Below are positions 49,726 to 59,382 of a stretch of DNA of 64,000 nucleotides, piece after piece. The position numbers and the translations under genes are program-made. The notes under the pieces were generated by a model. The model made no database searches. It was not told the origin of the DNA and saw only the letters and a list, made by a program, of their open reading frames with translations. Every line of letters begins with the position of its first letter. The first letter of the stretch is position 1. The stretch comes from Betaproteobacteria bacterium (GTDB lineage: Bacteria; Pseudomonadota; Gammaproteobacteria; Burkholderiales; Burkholderiaceae_F), in contig BOKW01000001.1 in the NCBI GenBank assembly GCA_016861185.1, positions 124,001 to 188,000 on the forward strand, read 5' to 3'.

Positions 49726-50780
49726 ACGCGGCGCCTCGCTCCCTCTCGCTCGATTACGCGAAGACGCTCGCCGCGGCGCTCGTCGGTGCTGCCGCGGCGG
49801 TGTGGCTGCGGCTTCCGCTGCCATGGTTCACCGGCCCGCTGATCGCGGTCGCCGCGGCCAACATGCTCGGCGCGCGGCTTCCGAGCTTTCCGTACGCGCG
49901 CGACGGCGGGCAGTGGATCATCGGCACTGCGCTGGGCCTTTACTTCACGCCGGAGGTCGTGCGCGCGCTCGCGCAGCTCGCGCCGTGGGTCGGGCTGACG
50001 ACGCTCGCGATGATCGCGCTCGGCCTTGCCGCTGCGTGGGTGCTGAAGCGCGCCACCGGCGAAAGCGGGACGACCAGCTTCTTCGCGATGGCGATCGGCG
50101 GCGCGAGCGAAATGGCTGCGCAGGCCGAGCGCTACGGCGGGCGCGTCGACCGCGTGGCCGCCGCGCACAGCCTGCGCATCATGCTGGTCGCGCTGATCGT
50201 TCCGTTCGGGCTGCAATGGGCGGGGGTGCAGGGGACCGATCCGTACCGGCCGGCGGCGCAGGACTTCGACCCGATCGGCTTCGTCGTGCTCGCGGCGGTC
50301 ACCGGCGGCGGCGCCATTGCGCTGACTCGGTTGCACATGCCCAACGTATGGATGATCGGCCCACTGCTGGTCGCCGGTGCGCTGACCGCCGGCGGCTACG
50401 CGTTCTCCTCGCTGCCGCGCGCGGTGGTCGACGGCGGGCAGCTTCTGATCGGCATCGCGCTTGGAGCGCGCTTTTCACCCGAGTTCTTCCGCGCGGCGCC
50501 GCGCTATCTGACGGCGGTCGCGCTGATTACGCTCGGACTGCTCGGCGTGGCAGCGCTGTACGGGTGGTGGCTTGCGGGATACGCCGGGCTGCCGGTCGCC
50601 ACTGCGATCCTGGCGACCACGCCGGGCGGCATCGGCGAGATGGCGATCACCGCGAAGGTGCTCGCGCTCGGTGCGCCGATCGTCGCGGCCTTTCACAGCG
50701 TGCGCCTGGCGGCGCTCGTGCTGCTGATCGGCGGCATGTTCCGCCTCGTTCGTATCGCCCATCGGATGCGCACGCGGTGA
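49722..50780 (+). CDS. AbrB-family membrane protein (putative regulator/transporter)
   Basis: A 352-residue membrane protein of the AbrB duplication family (formerly called ammonia monooxygenase-like). Two similar halves can be seen: LPWFTGPLIAVAAANMLGARLPSFPYARDGGQWIIGTALGLYFTPEVV in the first corresponds to NVWMIGPLLVAGALTAGGYAFSSL, VVDGGQLLIGIALGARFSPEFF in the second. About ten helices. TTG at 49722 is the start, overlapping the upstream stop. Function of the family is unproven; some members are adjacent to transporters. Confidence 0.85.
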   Translation: MNAAPRSLSLDYAKTLAAALVGAAAAVWLRLPLPWFTGPLIAVAAANMLGARLPSFPYARDGGQWIIGTALGLYFTPEVVRALAQLAPWVGLTTLAMIALGLAAAWVLKRATGESGTTSFFAMAIGGASEMAAQAERYGGRVDRVAAAHSLRIMLVALIVPFGLQWAGVQGTDPYRPAAQDFDPIGFVVLAAVTGGGAIALTRLHMPNVWMIGPLLVAGALTAGGYAFSSLPRAVVDGGQLLIGIALGARFSPEFFRAAPRYLTAVALITLGLLGVAALYGWWLAGYAGLPVATAILATTPGGIGEMAITAKVLALGAPIVAAFHSVRLAALVLLIGGMFRLVRIAHRMRTR

Positions 50781-51144
50781 ATGTGCCTGTCCCGGCGAGG
50801 CTCGGCTGTCTCGCCCGGCGCCGCAGGATCCACGGCCCGCCCCGCCCCGGCGCACCCGTCGCGCCGCGCCGGATACCGTTTGCGCACGGCGGATCGGCCG
50901 CAATCGGCACTGGCTTTTTTGCAGTCCCTGGTGTACGTTGGCAGCGCAGTCGATTCTGCGCTGTGGTTTTACTTCGTAATCAGTGCTCGCCCGGTCCGTC
51001 CCAAGCGCGGTTCGCCGTCTCCGGCGCCGCCTCCAGCCATTTCCCCTCGGTTCCGTCTGGCAGTCCCTGTCGCAGCAATGCCCACATACGACGAGTCGCT
51101 TGCGCGCCGCGGGCGCATCCCGCGTTTTTTCGAGTGAGTAAGAC
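50781..51144. other. Gap and probable cold-shock mRNA leader with a hairpin
   Basis: 364 bases without a supported gene. At 50942-50963 CAGCGCAG and CTGCGCTG form an eight-base-pair hairpin with loop TCGATT followed by TGGTTTTA, which may end the AbrB transcript or belong to the cold-shock leader. The rest precedes the cold-shock gene; long leaders that change fold with temperature are known for cspA-type genes. No clear promoter was identified. Confidence 0.45.
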
Positions 51145-51351
51145 ATGCCGACAGGCACCGTGAAGTGGTTCAACGAAACCAAGGGCTTCGGGTTCATCAA
51201 ACCGGACGACGGCGGCGCGGATCTGTTCGCGCACTACAGCGGCATCAAGGCCAAGGGCTTCCGCACGCTGAAGGAGAACCAGCGGGTCGAGTACCAGGTG
51301 CAGCAAGGCCAGAAAGGCCCGCAGGCCGTCGAGATCGTGCCGATCGGCTGA
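51145..51351 (+). CDS. Cold-shock domain protein (CspA family)
   Basis: A 68-residue single cold-shock domain. RNP1 is [11 protein letters not shown]2 is DLFAHYS (normally FVHFS), and [10 protein letters not shown] starts the fold. It binds single-stranded RNA or DNA as a chaperone. The His and aromatic residues needed for nucleic-acid stacking are present. A strong Rho-independent terminator follows 22 bases after the stop. Confidence 0.96.
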   Translation: MPTGTVKWFNETKGFGFIKPDDGGADLFAHYSGIKAKGFRTLKENQRVEYQVQQGQKGPQAVEIVPIG

Positions 51352-51373
51352 GAGCGCTGCCAGGCTTCCTCGA

Positions 51374-51399
51374 GCCGGTCCGCGGACCGGCTTTTTTTC
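51374..51399 (+). terminator. Rho-independent terminator of the cold-shock gene
   Basis: GCCGGTCC and GGACCGGC form a perfect eight-base-pair stem with a two-base centre (51374-51391), followed directly by seven T residues. It is the clearest terminator in the window. Confidence 0.93.
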
Positions 51400-51407
51400 G
51401 TCCTCGT

Positions 51408-52391
51408 TCAGGCCGCGACGAGATTGACCGGCTGGCCGGCGGCAAACGCGACGACGTTGTCGAAGGCGCCACCGAGCAGGGTTTCGTACGACTGCCTTTC
51501 GGTGAAGCCGAGGTGCGGCGTGCACACCGCGTTCGGCAACGCGAGCAGCGGTTCGTCGGCCCCGACCGGTTCGCGCTCGAACACGTCGACCGCCGCCAGT
51601 CCCGGGTGGCCGGCGCGCAGCGCATCGGCGAGCGCCCCGGGCTCGATCAACTCGGCACGGCTCGTGTTCACCAGCAGCGCGGTCGGCTTCATGCGCGCGA
51701 GATCCGCGCGCGTGACGCATCCTCGCGTGGCGTCGACGAGCCGCAGATGCAGGCTCAGCACGTCGACGCCGGCGAAAAAGGCGTCCTTCGCGGCGATCGC
51801 TTCGAAGCCGTCGGCGCGCGCTTGTGCTAGCGATGACTCGCGGCCGTGCACGGCGACCCGCATCCCGAACGCGCGCCCGTAGCCCGCGACGAGCCTGCCG
51901 ATCCGACCGTAGCCCCAGACGCCGAGCGTCTTGCCGCGCAACGACTCGCCGAGGCCGGCGAGCCGATTCGCCGCGGTTGCCGGCACGCTCTGCTGCCAGC
52001 GCCCGGCGTACAGGTTGGCCATGTAGGCGGGGAGCCGGCGCAGCGCCGCGAGCACGAGCAGCCAGGTGAACTCGGCCGTCGCCGGCGGATAGCCGCTCGA
52101 CTCGGCCACGGCAATCCCGCGCCGCGCGCAGGCGGCGACGTCCACGTGCGCACCGACCTTGCCGGTCTGGCTGATCAGCTTCAGATCAGGCAGTTGCGCC
52201 AGCAGCGCGTCGTTGATTCGCGTGCGCTCGCGGATCAGGACGATCGCGTCGAATCCGGTCAGCCGCGCGGCAAACTGTCCCGTCCCGCGGGCGGGGTGAT
52301 TGAAGACCTTGACCTCGTGGCCGCGCAGCTTTCCAAAGCAGTCGAGGTGCCGGACCACGTCCTGATAATCGTCGAGGATGGCGATGCGCAT
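51408..52391 (-). CDS. D-2-hydroxyacid dehydrogenase (phosphoglycerate-dehydrogenase-like)
   Basis: A 327-residue NAD-dependent dehydrogenase. The substrate domain starts [13 protein letters not shown]; the Rossmann motif is [19 protein letters not shown]. Catalytic residues are Arg in NTSRAELI, Glu in FEREPV and His in TPHLGF. Two-domain length is normal and no C-terminal ACT domain is present, so serine-pathway SerA is less likely than a general 2-hydroxyacid reductase. Start ATG 52391; the longer frame upstream is not similar to the family. It converges on the cold-shock gene and diverges from pckG. Confidence 0.92.
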   Translation of the reverse strand: MRIAILDDYQDVVRHLDCFGKLRGHEVKVFNHPARGTGQFAARLTGFDAIVLIRERTRINDALLAQLPDLKLISQTGKVGAHVDVAACARRGIAVAESSGYPPATAEFTWLLVLAALRRLPAYMANLYAGRWQQSVPATAANRLAGLGESLRGKTLGVWGYGRIGRLVAGYGRAFGMRVAVHGRESSLAQARADGFEAIAAKDAFFAGVDVLSLHLRLVDATRGCVTRADLARMKPTALLVNTSRAELIEPGALADALRAGHPGLAAVDVFEREPVGADEPLLALPNAVCTPHLGFTERQSYETLLGGAFDNVVAFAAGQPVNLVAA

Positions 52392-52647
52392 CGGCGGACT
52401 TTGCCTTCTGCTGGTGCAGCGCGCAACACACCCCGCTGCGGTCGGCGACGGCGCACCGTCTGTCCGCGCGCAATGCCGTCGCCGGGCGGCGCTGCGCTCG
52501 CGCGGTAAACTGCGCGCCTTTCCGCGCGGTCCCAAGGCCCGATCGGGGCCCCTCCGAGAACACGGCCGCGTGCCGGCCACAAGCCGAGTCGCACCTGACC
52601 TTAGCTCCTGCGGCAACCGCTGCGGTTCCGCGGAGGGAGACCGATCG

Positions 52648-54483
52648 ATGAGCGCAGTTCCGTCCAGTCCGAGCATCAACGCCCCCGCCTACGTCAAGCA
52701 CCGCAAACTGATCGCGTGGGTCGCCGACATCGCGCGGCTCACTCAGCCGGAGCGCATCGTCTGGGCCGACGGTTCGCAGGCCGAATACGACCGGCTGTGC
52801 GACGAGATGGTGCGCGCCGGGACGCTGCGCCGGCTGAATCCCGAGAAGCGGCCGAACTCATATCTGGCGTGGTCCGACCCGAGCGACGTCGCCCGCGTCG
52901 AAGACCGTACGTTCATCTGCACCGCGGACCGGGCCGATGCCGGGCCGACCAACAACTGGATCGCGCCGGCGGAGATGCGCAGGACGCTGAACGGGCTGTT
53001 CGCCGGCTGCATGCGCGGCCGCACGATGTACGTGATCCCGTTCTCGATGGGGCCGCTCGGCTCGCACATCGCGCAGATCGGCGTCGAGGTCTCCGATAGC
53101 CCGTACGTCGTCGTCAACATGCGGATGATGACGCGCATGGGCCGCGCGGTGCTCGACGCGCTCGGCGAGGACGGCGCCTTCGTTCCCTGCGTGCATTCGG
53201 TGGGCAAGCCGCTCGCGCCCGGCGAAAAGGACGTGCCGTGGCCGTGCAACGCGACCAAGTACATCGTCCACTTCCCCGAGACCCGTGAAATCTGGAGCTA
53301 CGGCTCGGGCTACGGCGGCAACGCGCTGCTGGGCAAGAAGTGCTTCGCGCTGCGCATCGCTTCGACGATGGGCCGCGACGAAGGTTGGCTCGCCGAACAC
53401 ATGCTGATCCTCGCGGTGACGTCGCCGGAGGGCCGCAAGTACCACGTCGCCGCGGCGTTCCCGTCCGCGTGCGGCAAGACCAACTTCGCGATGCTGATCC
53501 CGCCGGCCGGTTTCGACGGCTGGAAGGTGACGACGATCGGCGAGGACATCGCGTGGATCAAGCCGCATGCCGACGGGCGGCTGTACGCGATCAATCCGGA
53601 GTACGGCTGCTTCGGCGTGGCGCCCGGCACCAGCGAGAAGACCAACCGCAACGCGATGGCGATGCTGCATTCCAACGTCATCTTCACCAACGTCGCGCTA
53701 ACCGACGACGGCGACGTGTGGTGGGAGGGCATGGGTCCGGCGCCGGCGCATCTCACGGACTGGCAGGGAAACGATTGGACCCCCGAGTGCGGGCGCAAGG
53801 CGGCGCACCCGAACGCCCGCTTCACGGTGATGGCGAATCAGTGCCCGTCGATCGACGAGGACTGGGAAAACCCGGACGGCGTGCCGATCGACGCCTTCGT
53901 CTTCGGCGGACGGCGTTCGACGACGGTTCCGCTGGTGACCGAGGCGCGCGAGTGGCAGGAGGGCGTGTACATGGCCGCGACGATGGGTTCGGAGACCACT
54001 GCCGCGGCCGCTGGGGCGCAGGGCGTTCTGCGCCGCGATCCGTTCGCGATGCTGCCGTTCTGCGGCTACAACATGGGCGATTACTTCCGGCACTGGCTCG
54101 AGCTTGGCGCAAAACTGCAGGCGGGCGGCGCGAGGCTGCCGAAGATCTTCTGCGTCAACTGGTTCCGCACCGACGAGCAAGGCAGGTTCGTCTGGCCGGG
54201 GTTCGGCGAGAACATGCGCGTGCTCGAATGGATGGTCCGCCGCATCGAAGGCCGCGCGCAGGGCGCCGAGCACGTGTTCGGCATCTCGCCGCGCTACGAA
54301 GACCTGCACTGGGACGGGTTGGCGTTCCCGCCGGCCGCGTACGCGCGCATCACGTCGGTCGACGCGCAATCGTGGCGCGAAGAGCTGCATTCGCACACCG
54401 AGTTGTTCGACAAGCTGCGCGACCGGCTGCCCGAGCAGCTCGAAGCGACGCGGCAGCGGCTCGCGCGGCGGCTCGGTGCCTAG
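52648..54483 (+). CDS. pckG: Phosphoenolpyruvate carboxykinase (GTP)
   Basis: A 611-residue GTP-type PEP carboxykinase, converting oxaloacetate to PEP for gluconeogenesis. The active-site P-loop FPSACGKTN contains the reactive Cys275. Other landmarks are [50 protein letters not shown] and [10 protein letters not shown]. Length fits the family. Strong GGAGGGAGA ribosome site. Typical for a heterotroph growing on organic acids or amino acids. Its TAG stop overlaps the stop of the opposing methyltransferase gene. Confidence 0.97.
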   Translation: MSAVPSSPSINAPAYVKHRKLIAWVADIARLTQPERIVWADGSQAEYDRLCDEMVRAGTLRRLNPEKRPNSYLAWSDPSDVARVEDRTFICTADRADAGPTNNWIAPAEMRRTLNGLFAGCMRGRTMYVIPFSMGPLGSHIAQIGVEVSDSPYVVVNMRMMTRMGRAVLDALGEDGAFVPCVHSVGKPLAPGEKDVPWPCNATKYIVHFPETREIWSYGSGYGGNALLGKKCFALRIASTMGRDEGWLAEHMLILAVTSPEGRKYHVAAAFPSACGKTNFAMLIPPAGFDGWKVTTIGEDIAWIKPHADGRLYAINPEYGCFGVAPGTSEKTNRNAMAMLHSNVIFTNVALTDDGDVWWEGMGPAPAHLTDWQGNDWTPECGRKAAHPNARFTVMANQCPSIDEDWENPDGVPIDAFVFGGRRSTTVPLVTEAREWQEGVYMAATMGSETTAAAAGAQGVLRRDPFAMLPFCGYNMGDYFRHWLELGAKLQAGGARLPKIFCVNWFRTDEQGRFVWPGFGENMRVLEWMVRRIEGRAQGAEHVFGISPRYEDLHWDGLAFPPAAYARITSVDAQSWREELHSHTELFDKLRDRLPEQLEATRQRLARRLGA

Positions 54484-55373
54484 TCGGGCCGGAGCGTGAA
54501 CAGCAGGTAGCGCTTCTCGCGCCGGAACACGTCGGGGTCGAGCGTGTCGAGCTTGACCGCGGCGAGCTTGGCGCGCACCGTCGGCTGGAACAGGTAGGCG
54601 GCGAGCGGCCGGCGCAGGAAAAACTTCTCGGACGCGAAGCGCGCCAGCGGCAGCGCGAACTTGGTCGCGAGCAGCTTGCCGTACGCGAGCGTGGGCAGCA
54701 CGTTCTCGGTGACGTCGACGCGCTCGGCGACCGCCAGCCCGTGCCGCGCAAGCGCGGCCTCGAAGTCGGCGAGCAGATGGCCGGATCTGTTCTTCGCATC
54801 CGCCTGCAGCCGGAAGTAGTCGCTGACGATCCAGCGCCCGCCGGGCGCGAGCAGGGCGCGGACGTTGCGCATGCCGGCATCCAGATCGATGTACTGGAAC
54901 GACTCGGCGTTGACGATCGCGTCGAACTTGGGCGCGATCGCCGTTGCGTCGATCCGCTCGAACACGCTTTCGATCAACGGGATGTGCGGCCAGCGCGCGC
55001 GAATGTGCGCCGCGTGCGCTGCGTTCGGCGTCACGCCGACCACCCGCGCGCCGGCGGCGTCGAGCCGCGCGAGCAGCCCGCCCATGCCGCAGCCCACGTC
55101 GAGCACGCATTCGCCCGGCCGTACGCGCCCGACCAGCAGCGTCGCGTAGTCGTCCATCGCTCGCTTCAGGTCCGCGAAGCTGATCGATTCGGCATCGGCG
55201 GGCGGCTGCGGGAAGTAGCCGTAGTGCAGGAAGTTGTTCCCGAAGATCGCGCCGTAGAGCGCGAGCTCGAGATCGTCGGCCGGATCGTGGACCGAGCGGT
55301 CGGCGCGGCGCGCGCCCAGGTGGCGCAGCAGGGCCGGCAGGTTCAGCAGGCGCGCGACCGGACCGGAACTCAC
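54480..55373 (-). CDS. SAM-dependent methyltransferase (cyclopropane-synthase/UbiE-like)
   Basis: A 297-residue methyltransferase. SAM motif I is [15 protein letters not shown] (residues 90-104). The N-terminal [32 protein letters not shown] resembles tocopherol/sarcosine or cyclopropane-fatty-acid synthase-like enzymes (HxGYF pattern). Post II region [18 protein letters not shown] follows. The C-terminal [38 protein letters not shown] is unassigned. The substrate is unknown. Tail-to-tail overlap with pckG by the palindromic CTAG. Confidence 0.87.
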   Translation of the reverse strand: MSSGPVARLLNLPALLRHLGARRADRSVHDPADDLELALYGAIFGNNFLHYGYFPQPPADAESISFADLKRAMDDYATLLVGRVRPGECVLDVGCGMGGLLARLDAAGARVVGVTPNAAHAAHIRARWPHIPLIESVFERIDATAIAPKFDAIVNAESFQYIDLDAGMRNVRALLAPGGRWIVSDYFRLQADAKNRSGHLLADFEAALARHGLAVAERVDVTENVLPTLAYGKLLATKFALPLARFASEKFFLRRPLAAYLFQPTVRAKLAAVKLDTLDPDVFRREKRYLLFTLRPD

Positions 55374-55656
55374 GGCTCGTTTCGTGTTGTGAATCGGAGG
55401 CAGGCGCGCAACATACAGGGCCGACCCGGGCAGGACAAGTCGAACGGGCTGCGCTAAAGTCGCGCCGCCGAGCGCACAACAAACACAGGCTCGGCGCCGA
55501 CGGAATCGGCCATGCGCCTCCGCCGGTCACGAGGAGACAGTCCTTGGCGTCGATACACGAGATCACGCAAGCGCGGTTCGTCGGGCGTACGGGCGCACGC
55601 CATCGCGGCGCGCAGCCGCCGGAGGCGTTTCGTTCGAACCCGAAGGAGGGCGGCGC

Positions 55657-56436
55657 GTGAGCGCGCGCGACGTCATCATCGAGACGCAGTCGCTGACGAA
55701 GGAGTTCAAGGGCTTCGTCGCGGTCAACGACGTCAACCTGAAGGTCGTGCGCGGGACGATCCACGCGCTGATCGGGCCGAACGGGGCGGGCAAGACGACC
55801 TGCTTCAATCTGCTGACCAAGTTCCTGATCCCGACGCGCGGCAAGATCCTGTTCAACGGGCAGGACATCACGTTCGAGAAGCCGGCGCAGATCGCGCGGC
55901 GCGGCATCATCCGCTCGTTCCAGATCTCGGCGACCTTCCCCCATCTCACGGTGCTGGAGAACGTCCGGATCGCGCTGCTGAGCAAGACCGACAAGACGTT
56001 CCGGTTCTGGGAGTCGGAGCGCTCGCTCGAGGCGCTGAACGGCCGCGCGCTCGAGCTGCTCGACACCGTCGGGCTGCGCGAGTTCGCCGATTACGTGACC
56101 GTCGAGCTGCCGTACGGCCGCAAGCGCGCGCTGGAGATCGCGACGACGCTGGCGATGGATCCGGAGCTGATGCTGCTCGACGAGCCGACCCAGGGCATGG
56201 GGCACGAGGACGTCGAGCGCGTCACGCAACTGATCAAGAAGGTCGCCGCCAACCGCACGATCCTGATGGTCGAGCACAACATGAACGTCGTCGAGACGAT
56301 CGCCGACACGATCACCGTGCTATCGCGCGGCCAGGTCATCGCCGAGGGGCCGTACGCGACGGTTTCGAAGAACCCGCAGGTGCTCGAGGCGTACATGGGC
56401 AGCGCGGAAGTCGAGCTGCAGGGCGCGCATGGATAA
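55657..56436 (+). CDS. livG: Branched-chain-amino-acid-type ABC transporter ATPase (LivG)
   Basis: A 259-residue ATPase. Walker A GPNGAGKTT, Q-loop RSFQISATFPHLTVLENV, LivG-type divergent signature LPYGRKRALEIATTLA, Walker B LMLLDEPTQGMG and H-loop VEHNMNVV are present. The LivG-type C-terminal extension is short. GTG start with GAAGGAGGG six bases upstream. First gene of a livGFKHM-like set; the order with ATPases first is common in Burkholderiales. The substrate may be an amino acid, amide or aromatic acid and not necessarily a branched-chain amino acid. Confidence 0.93.
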   Translation: MSARDVIIETQSLTKEFKGFVAVNDVNLKVVRGTIHALIGPNGAGKTTCFNLLTKFLIPTRGKILFNGQDITFEKPAQIARRGIIRSFQISATFPHLTVLENVRIALLSKTDKTFRFWESERSLEALNGRALELLDTVGLREFADYVTVELPYGRKRALEIATTLAMDPELMLLDEPTQGMGHEDVERVTQLIKKVAANRTILMVEHNMNVVETIADTITVLSRGQVIAEGPYATVSKNPQVLEAYMGSAEVELQGAHG

Positions 56437-57139
56437 GAGCGTCGAATACCTGCGCCTGACGGACGTGCACGCCTTCTACGGCGAGTCGCACATCCTGCAC
56501 GGGGTCGACCTGACGGTGAACCGCGGCGAGGTGGTTACGCTGCTCGGCCGCAACGGCGCGGGCCGCACGACCACGCTGAAGGCGATTCTGGGTCTGGTCG
56601 GCAAGCGCTCCGGCTCGATCATGATCAACGGCCGCGAGGCGGTCGGCCTGCCGCCGCACCGGATCGCGCAACTCGGCATCGGCTACTGCCCGGAAGAGCG
56701 CGGCATCTTCGCCAGCCTGACCTGCGAAGAGAACCTGCTGCTGCCGCCGCCGGTGGCGAGCGGCGGCATGTCGCTCGACGAGATCTACGCGATGTTCCCG
56801 AACCTGAAGGAGCGCCGGACGAGCCCCGGCATGCGGCTGTCGGGCGGCGAGCAGCAGATGCTCGCGGTCGCGCGCATCCTGCGCACCGGCGCCAAGCTGC
56901 TGCTGCTCGACGAGATCTCCGAGGGCCTGGCGCCGGTCATTGTGCAGGCGCTTGCGCGCACGATCCGGACCCTGCGCGAGAAGGGCTTCACGATCGTGAT
57001 GGTCGAACAGAACTTCCGCTTCGCCGCGCCGCTCGCGGATCGCTTCTACGTGATGGAGCACGGCCGCATCGTCGAGAGCTTCGCCGCCGGCGAGCTGGAG
57101 AAGAAGAAGGACTTGTTGCACGAGTATCTGGGCGTCTGA
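56429..57139 (+). CDS. livF: Branched-chain-amino-acid-type ABC transporter ATPase (LivF), Walker A Arg
   Basis: A 236-residue ATPase partner of LivG. The Walker A reads GRNGAGRTTT: the invariant lysine is arginine at residue 46 (CGC at 56564). The signature LSGGEQQMLAVARIL, Walker B LLLLDEISEGLAP (with Ile-Ser in place of the common Pro-Thr) and H-loop VEQNFRFA are otherwise normal. It overlaps livG by eight bases. Some LivF-like proteins may tolerate Arg here; if not, the two ATP sites would be unequal. Confidence 0.92.
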   Translation: MDKSVEYLRLTDVHAFYGESHILHGVDLTVNRGEVVTLLGRNGAGRTTTLKAILGLVGKRSGSIMINGREAVGLPPHRIAQLGIGYCPEERGIFASLTCEENLLLPPPVASGGMSLDEIYAMFPNLKERRTSPGMRLSGGEQQMLAVARILRTGAKLLLLDEISEGLAPVIVQALARTIRTLREKGFTIVMVEQNFRFAAPLADRFYVMEHGRIVESFAAGELEKKKDLLHEYLGV

Positions 57140-57184
57140 GGGCGCGCAGTTTTTGGGCGAGAGCCGAACTACAAGGAGGTTGTG

Positions 57185-58396
57185 ATGAAACGCAAATTGA
57201 TCTCGATGCTGGTCGGCGCGGCGCTCGCGTTCGGCGCGGGCGCGGCCAGCGCACAGATCTCGGACGGGGTGATCAAGATCGGCGTGATGAGCGACATGTC
57301 GAGCCTGTACGCCGACATCGGCGGTCCGGGTTCGGTGGTCGCGGCGCGCATGGCCGTGGAGGACTTCGGCGCGGCGAAGAAGGGCATGAAGGTCGAGATC
57401 GTCTCGGCTGACCACCAGAACAAGGCCGACGTCGGCTCGAGCGTCGCGCGCCAGTGGTACGACGTCGACAAGGTCGACGCGATCTTCGACGTGCCGAACT
57501 CGGCGGTGGCACTGGCAATCAACCAGTTGACGCGCGAGAAGGGCAAGGCCTTCATCGACTCGGGCGCCGCTTCGTCGGATCTGACCGGCAAGGCCTGCTC
57601 GCCGAATACGGTGCACTGGACCTACGACACCTGGATGCTGGCCAACGGCACCGGCAGCGCGATCGTGAAGACCGGCGGCGACTCCTGGTTCTTCCTGACC
57701 TCCGACTATGCGTTCGGCCACGCGCTCGAGCGCGATACCGAAGCGGCGGTGCTGAAAAACGGCGGCAAGGTGCTCGGCAAGGTGCGGCACCCGCTGAACA
57801 CGCAGGACTTCTCCTCCTTCCTGCTGCAGGCGCAGGCGTCGAAGGCGAAGGTCATCGGTCTGGCGAACGCCGGCGGCGACACGATCAACTCGGTCAAGCA
57901 GGCGGCCGAGTTCGGCATCGTCAAGGCCGGCCAGAGCCTCGCCGGCATGCTCGTGTTCCTGTCCGACGTGCACGGCCTGGGGCTCGACAAGGCGCAGGGC
58001 CTGATCTTCACCGAGACGTTCTACTGGGATCTGAACGACGCCACGCGCGCCTGGGCGAAGCGGTTCGCAGCGGCGCACGGCGGCAAGTACCCGACGATGG
58101 TGCATGCGGGCGTGTACGCAGGCGTGCTGCACTACCTGAAGGCGATCGAGGCGATCAAGACCGACGACGGCACGAAGGTCATCGAACAGATGAAGAAGAT
58201 GCCGACCGACGATCCGCTGTTCGGCAAGGGTGTGATCCGGCCCGACGGGCGCAAGATTCACCCGGCGTACCTGGTGGAGGTCAAGAAGCCTTCCGAGTCG
58301 AAGGGACCGTACGACTACTACAAGATCCGCGCGACGATCCCGGCCGAGCAGGCGTTCCGCCCGTTGAACGAGGGCGGCTGCCCGTTGGTGAAGTGA
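57185..58396 (+). CDS. ABC transporter substrate-binding protein (LivK/Peripla_BP_6 family)
   Basis: A 403-residue periplasmic receptor. The signal peptide KRKLISMLVGAALAFGAGAASAQ is clear, followed by ISDGVIKIGVMSDMSSLYADIGGPGSVVAARMA, the Peripla_BP_6 start. AAGGAGG precedes ATG 57185 (an adjacent GTG is in frame). Differences from canonical LivK, such as FVLTSDYAFGH-like FLTSDYAFGHALERD and TIPAEQAFRPLNEGGCPLVK, point to amide, urea-like or aromatic substrates as well as amino acids. It delivers ligand to LivH and LivM. Confidence 0.92.
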   Translation: MKRKLISMLVGAALAFGAGAASAQISDGVIKIGVMSDMSSLYADIGGPGSVVAARMAVEDFGAAKKGMKVEIVSADHQNKADVGSSVARQWYDVDKVDAIFDVPNSAVALAINQLTREKGKAFIDSGAASSDLTGKACSPNTVHWTYDTWMLANGTGSAIVKTGGDSWFFLTSDYAFGHALERDTEAAVLKNGGKVLGKVRHPLNTQDFSSFLLQAQASKAKVIGLANAGGDTINSVKQAAEFGIVKAGQSLAGMLVFLSDVHGLGLDKAQGLIFTETFYWDLNDATRAWAKRFAAAHGGKYPTMVHAGVYAGVLHYLKAIEAIKTDDGTKVIEQMKKMPTDDPLFGKGVIRPDGRKIHPAYLVEVKKPSESKGPYDYYKIRATIPAEQAFRPLNEGGCPLVK

Positions 58397-58401
58397 CAGA
58401 G

Positions 58402-58486
58402 GGATTGCGGATCGCGGACTGCGGACTGCGCTCGGACCGAGCGTGGTTCGTAGTACGCGATCCGCATGACGCAATCGGCAGTCCGA
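58402..58486. repeat. Palindromic repeat between receptor and livH genes
   Basis: The left arm GATTGCGGATCGCGGACTGC and the right region GCGATCCGC, GACGCAATC and GGCAGTCCG contain matching complementary blocks (GATTGCG/CGCAATC, GCGGATCGC/GCGATCCGC, CGGACTGC/GGCAGTCCG) around a central CGGACCGAG. Such a structure behind a receptor gene can protect its mRNA and raise its level relative to the permeases. Confidence 0.7.
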
Positions 58487-58490
58487 GCCC

Positions 58491-59375
58491 ATGGAAATCT
58501 TCGGCGTTCCGACCCAGGCCCTGTTCGGCCAGCTGTTGATCGGCCTGATCAACGGCTCCTTCTACGCGCTGCTTTCGCTGGGCCTGGCGGTGATCTTCGG
58601 GCTGCTGAACATCATCAACTTCACGCATGGCGCGCAGTACATGCTGGGCGCCTTCTGCGCCTACCTGCTGCTGGAGAAGCTGGGCATCGGCTACTGGTGG
58701 TCGCTGCTGCTCGCGCCGATCATCGTCGGCGCGACCGGTGTGGTCATCGAGCGGCTGATGCTGTCGAAGCTGTACAAGCTCGACCACCTGTACGGACTGC
58801 TGCTGACCTTCGGTCTGGCACTGATCATCCAGGGGGTCTTCCGCAACGAGTACGGTTCGGCCGGGCTGCCGTATGCGATGCCGGAGCAGTTGACCGGCGG
58901 GCGCAATCTCGGATTCATGTTCCTGCCGAATTACCGGGCCTGGGTGATCGTCGCGTCGCTCGTGATTTGCCTCGGCACCTGGTACGTCATCGAAAGGACC
59001 AAGCTCGGCAGCTATCTGCGGGCGGCGACCGAGAATCCGGCGCTGGTGCAGGCCTTCGGCATCAATGTGCCGCGCATGATCACGCTGACCTACGGCTTCG
59101 GCGTGGCGCTCGCCGCGCTGGCCGGCGTGATGGCCGCTCCGATCTACCAGGTCAGTCCGCAGATGGGCGCCGACCTGATCATCGTCGTGTTCGCGGTCGT
59201 CGTGATCGGCGGCATGGGCTCGATCATGGGCTCGATCGTCACCGGGTTCGGCCTCGGGCTGATCGAGGGCCTGACGAAGGTGTTCTATCCCGAGGCGTCG
59301 AACACGGTGATCTTCATCATCATGGCGATCGTGCTGCTGATCCGGCCCGCGGGGCTGTTCGGCACGCAGAAGTAG
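58491..59375 (+). CDS. livH: Branched-chain-amino-acid-type ABC transporter permease (LivH)
   Basis: A 294-residue permease with eight or so helices. The LivH signature is visible: GLINGSFYALLSLGLAVIFGLLNIINFTHGAQYMLGAF at the N-terminus (residues 15-52), SYLRAATENPALVQAFGINVPRMITLTYGFG as the cytoplasmic coupling loop, and VVVIGGMGSIMGSIVTGFGLGLIEGL near the end. It forms the channel with LivM, encoded seven bases downstream. Confidence 0.95.
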   Translation: MEIFGVPTQALFGQLLIGLINGSFYALLSLGLAVIFGLLNIINFTHGAQYMLGAFCAYLLLEKLGIGYWWSLLLAPIIVGATGVVIERLMLSKLYKLDHLYGLLLTFGLALIIQGVFRNEYGSAGLPYAMPEQLTGGRNLGFMFLPNYRAWVIVASLVICLGTWYVIERTKLGSYLRAATENPALVQAFGINVPRMITLTYGFGVALAALAGVMAAPIYQVSPQMGADLIIVVFAVVVIGGMGSIMGSIVTGFGLGLIEGLTKVFYPEASNTVIFIIMAIVLLIRPAGLFGTQK

Positions 59376-59382
59376 GTGCCGC

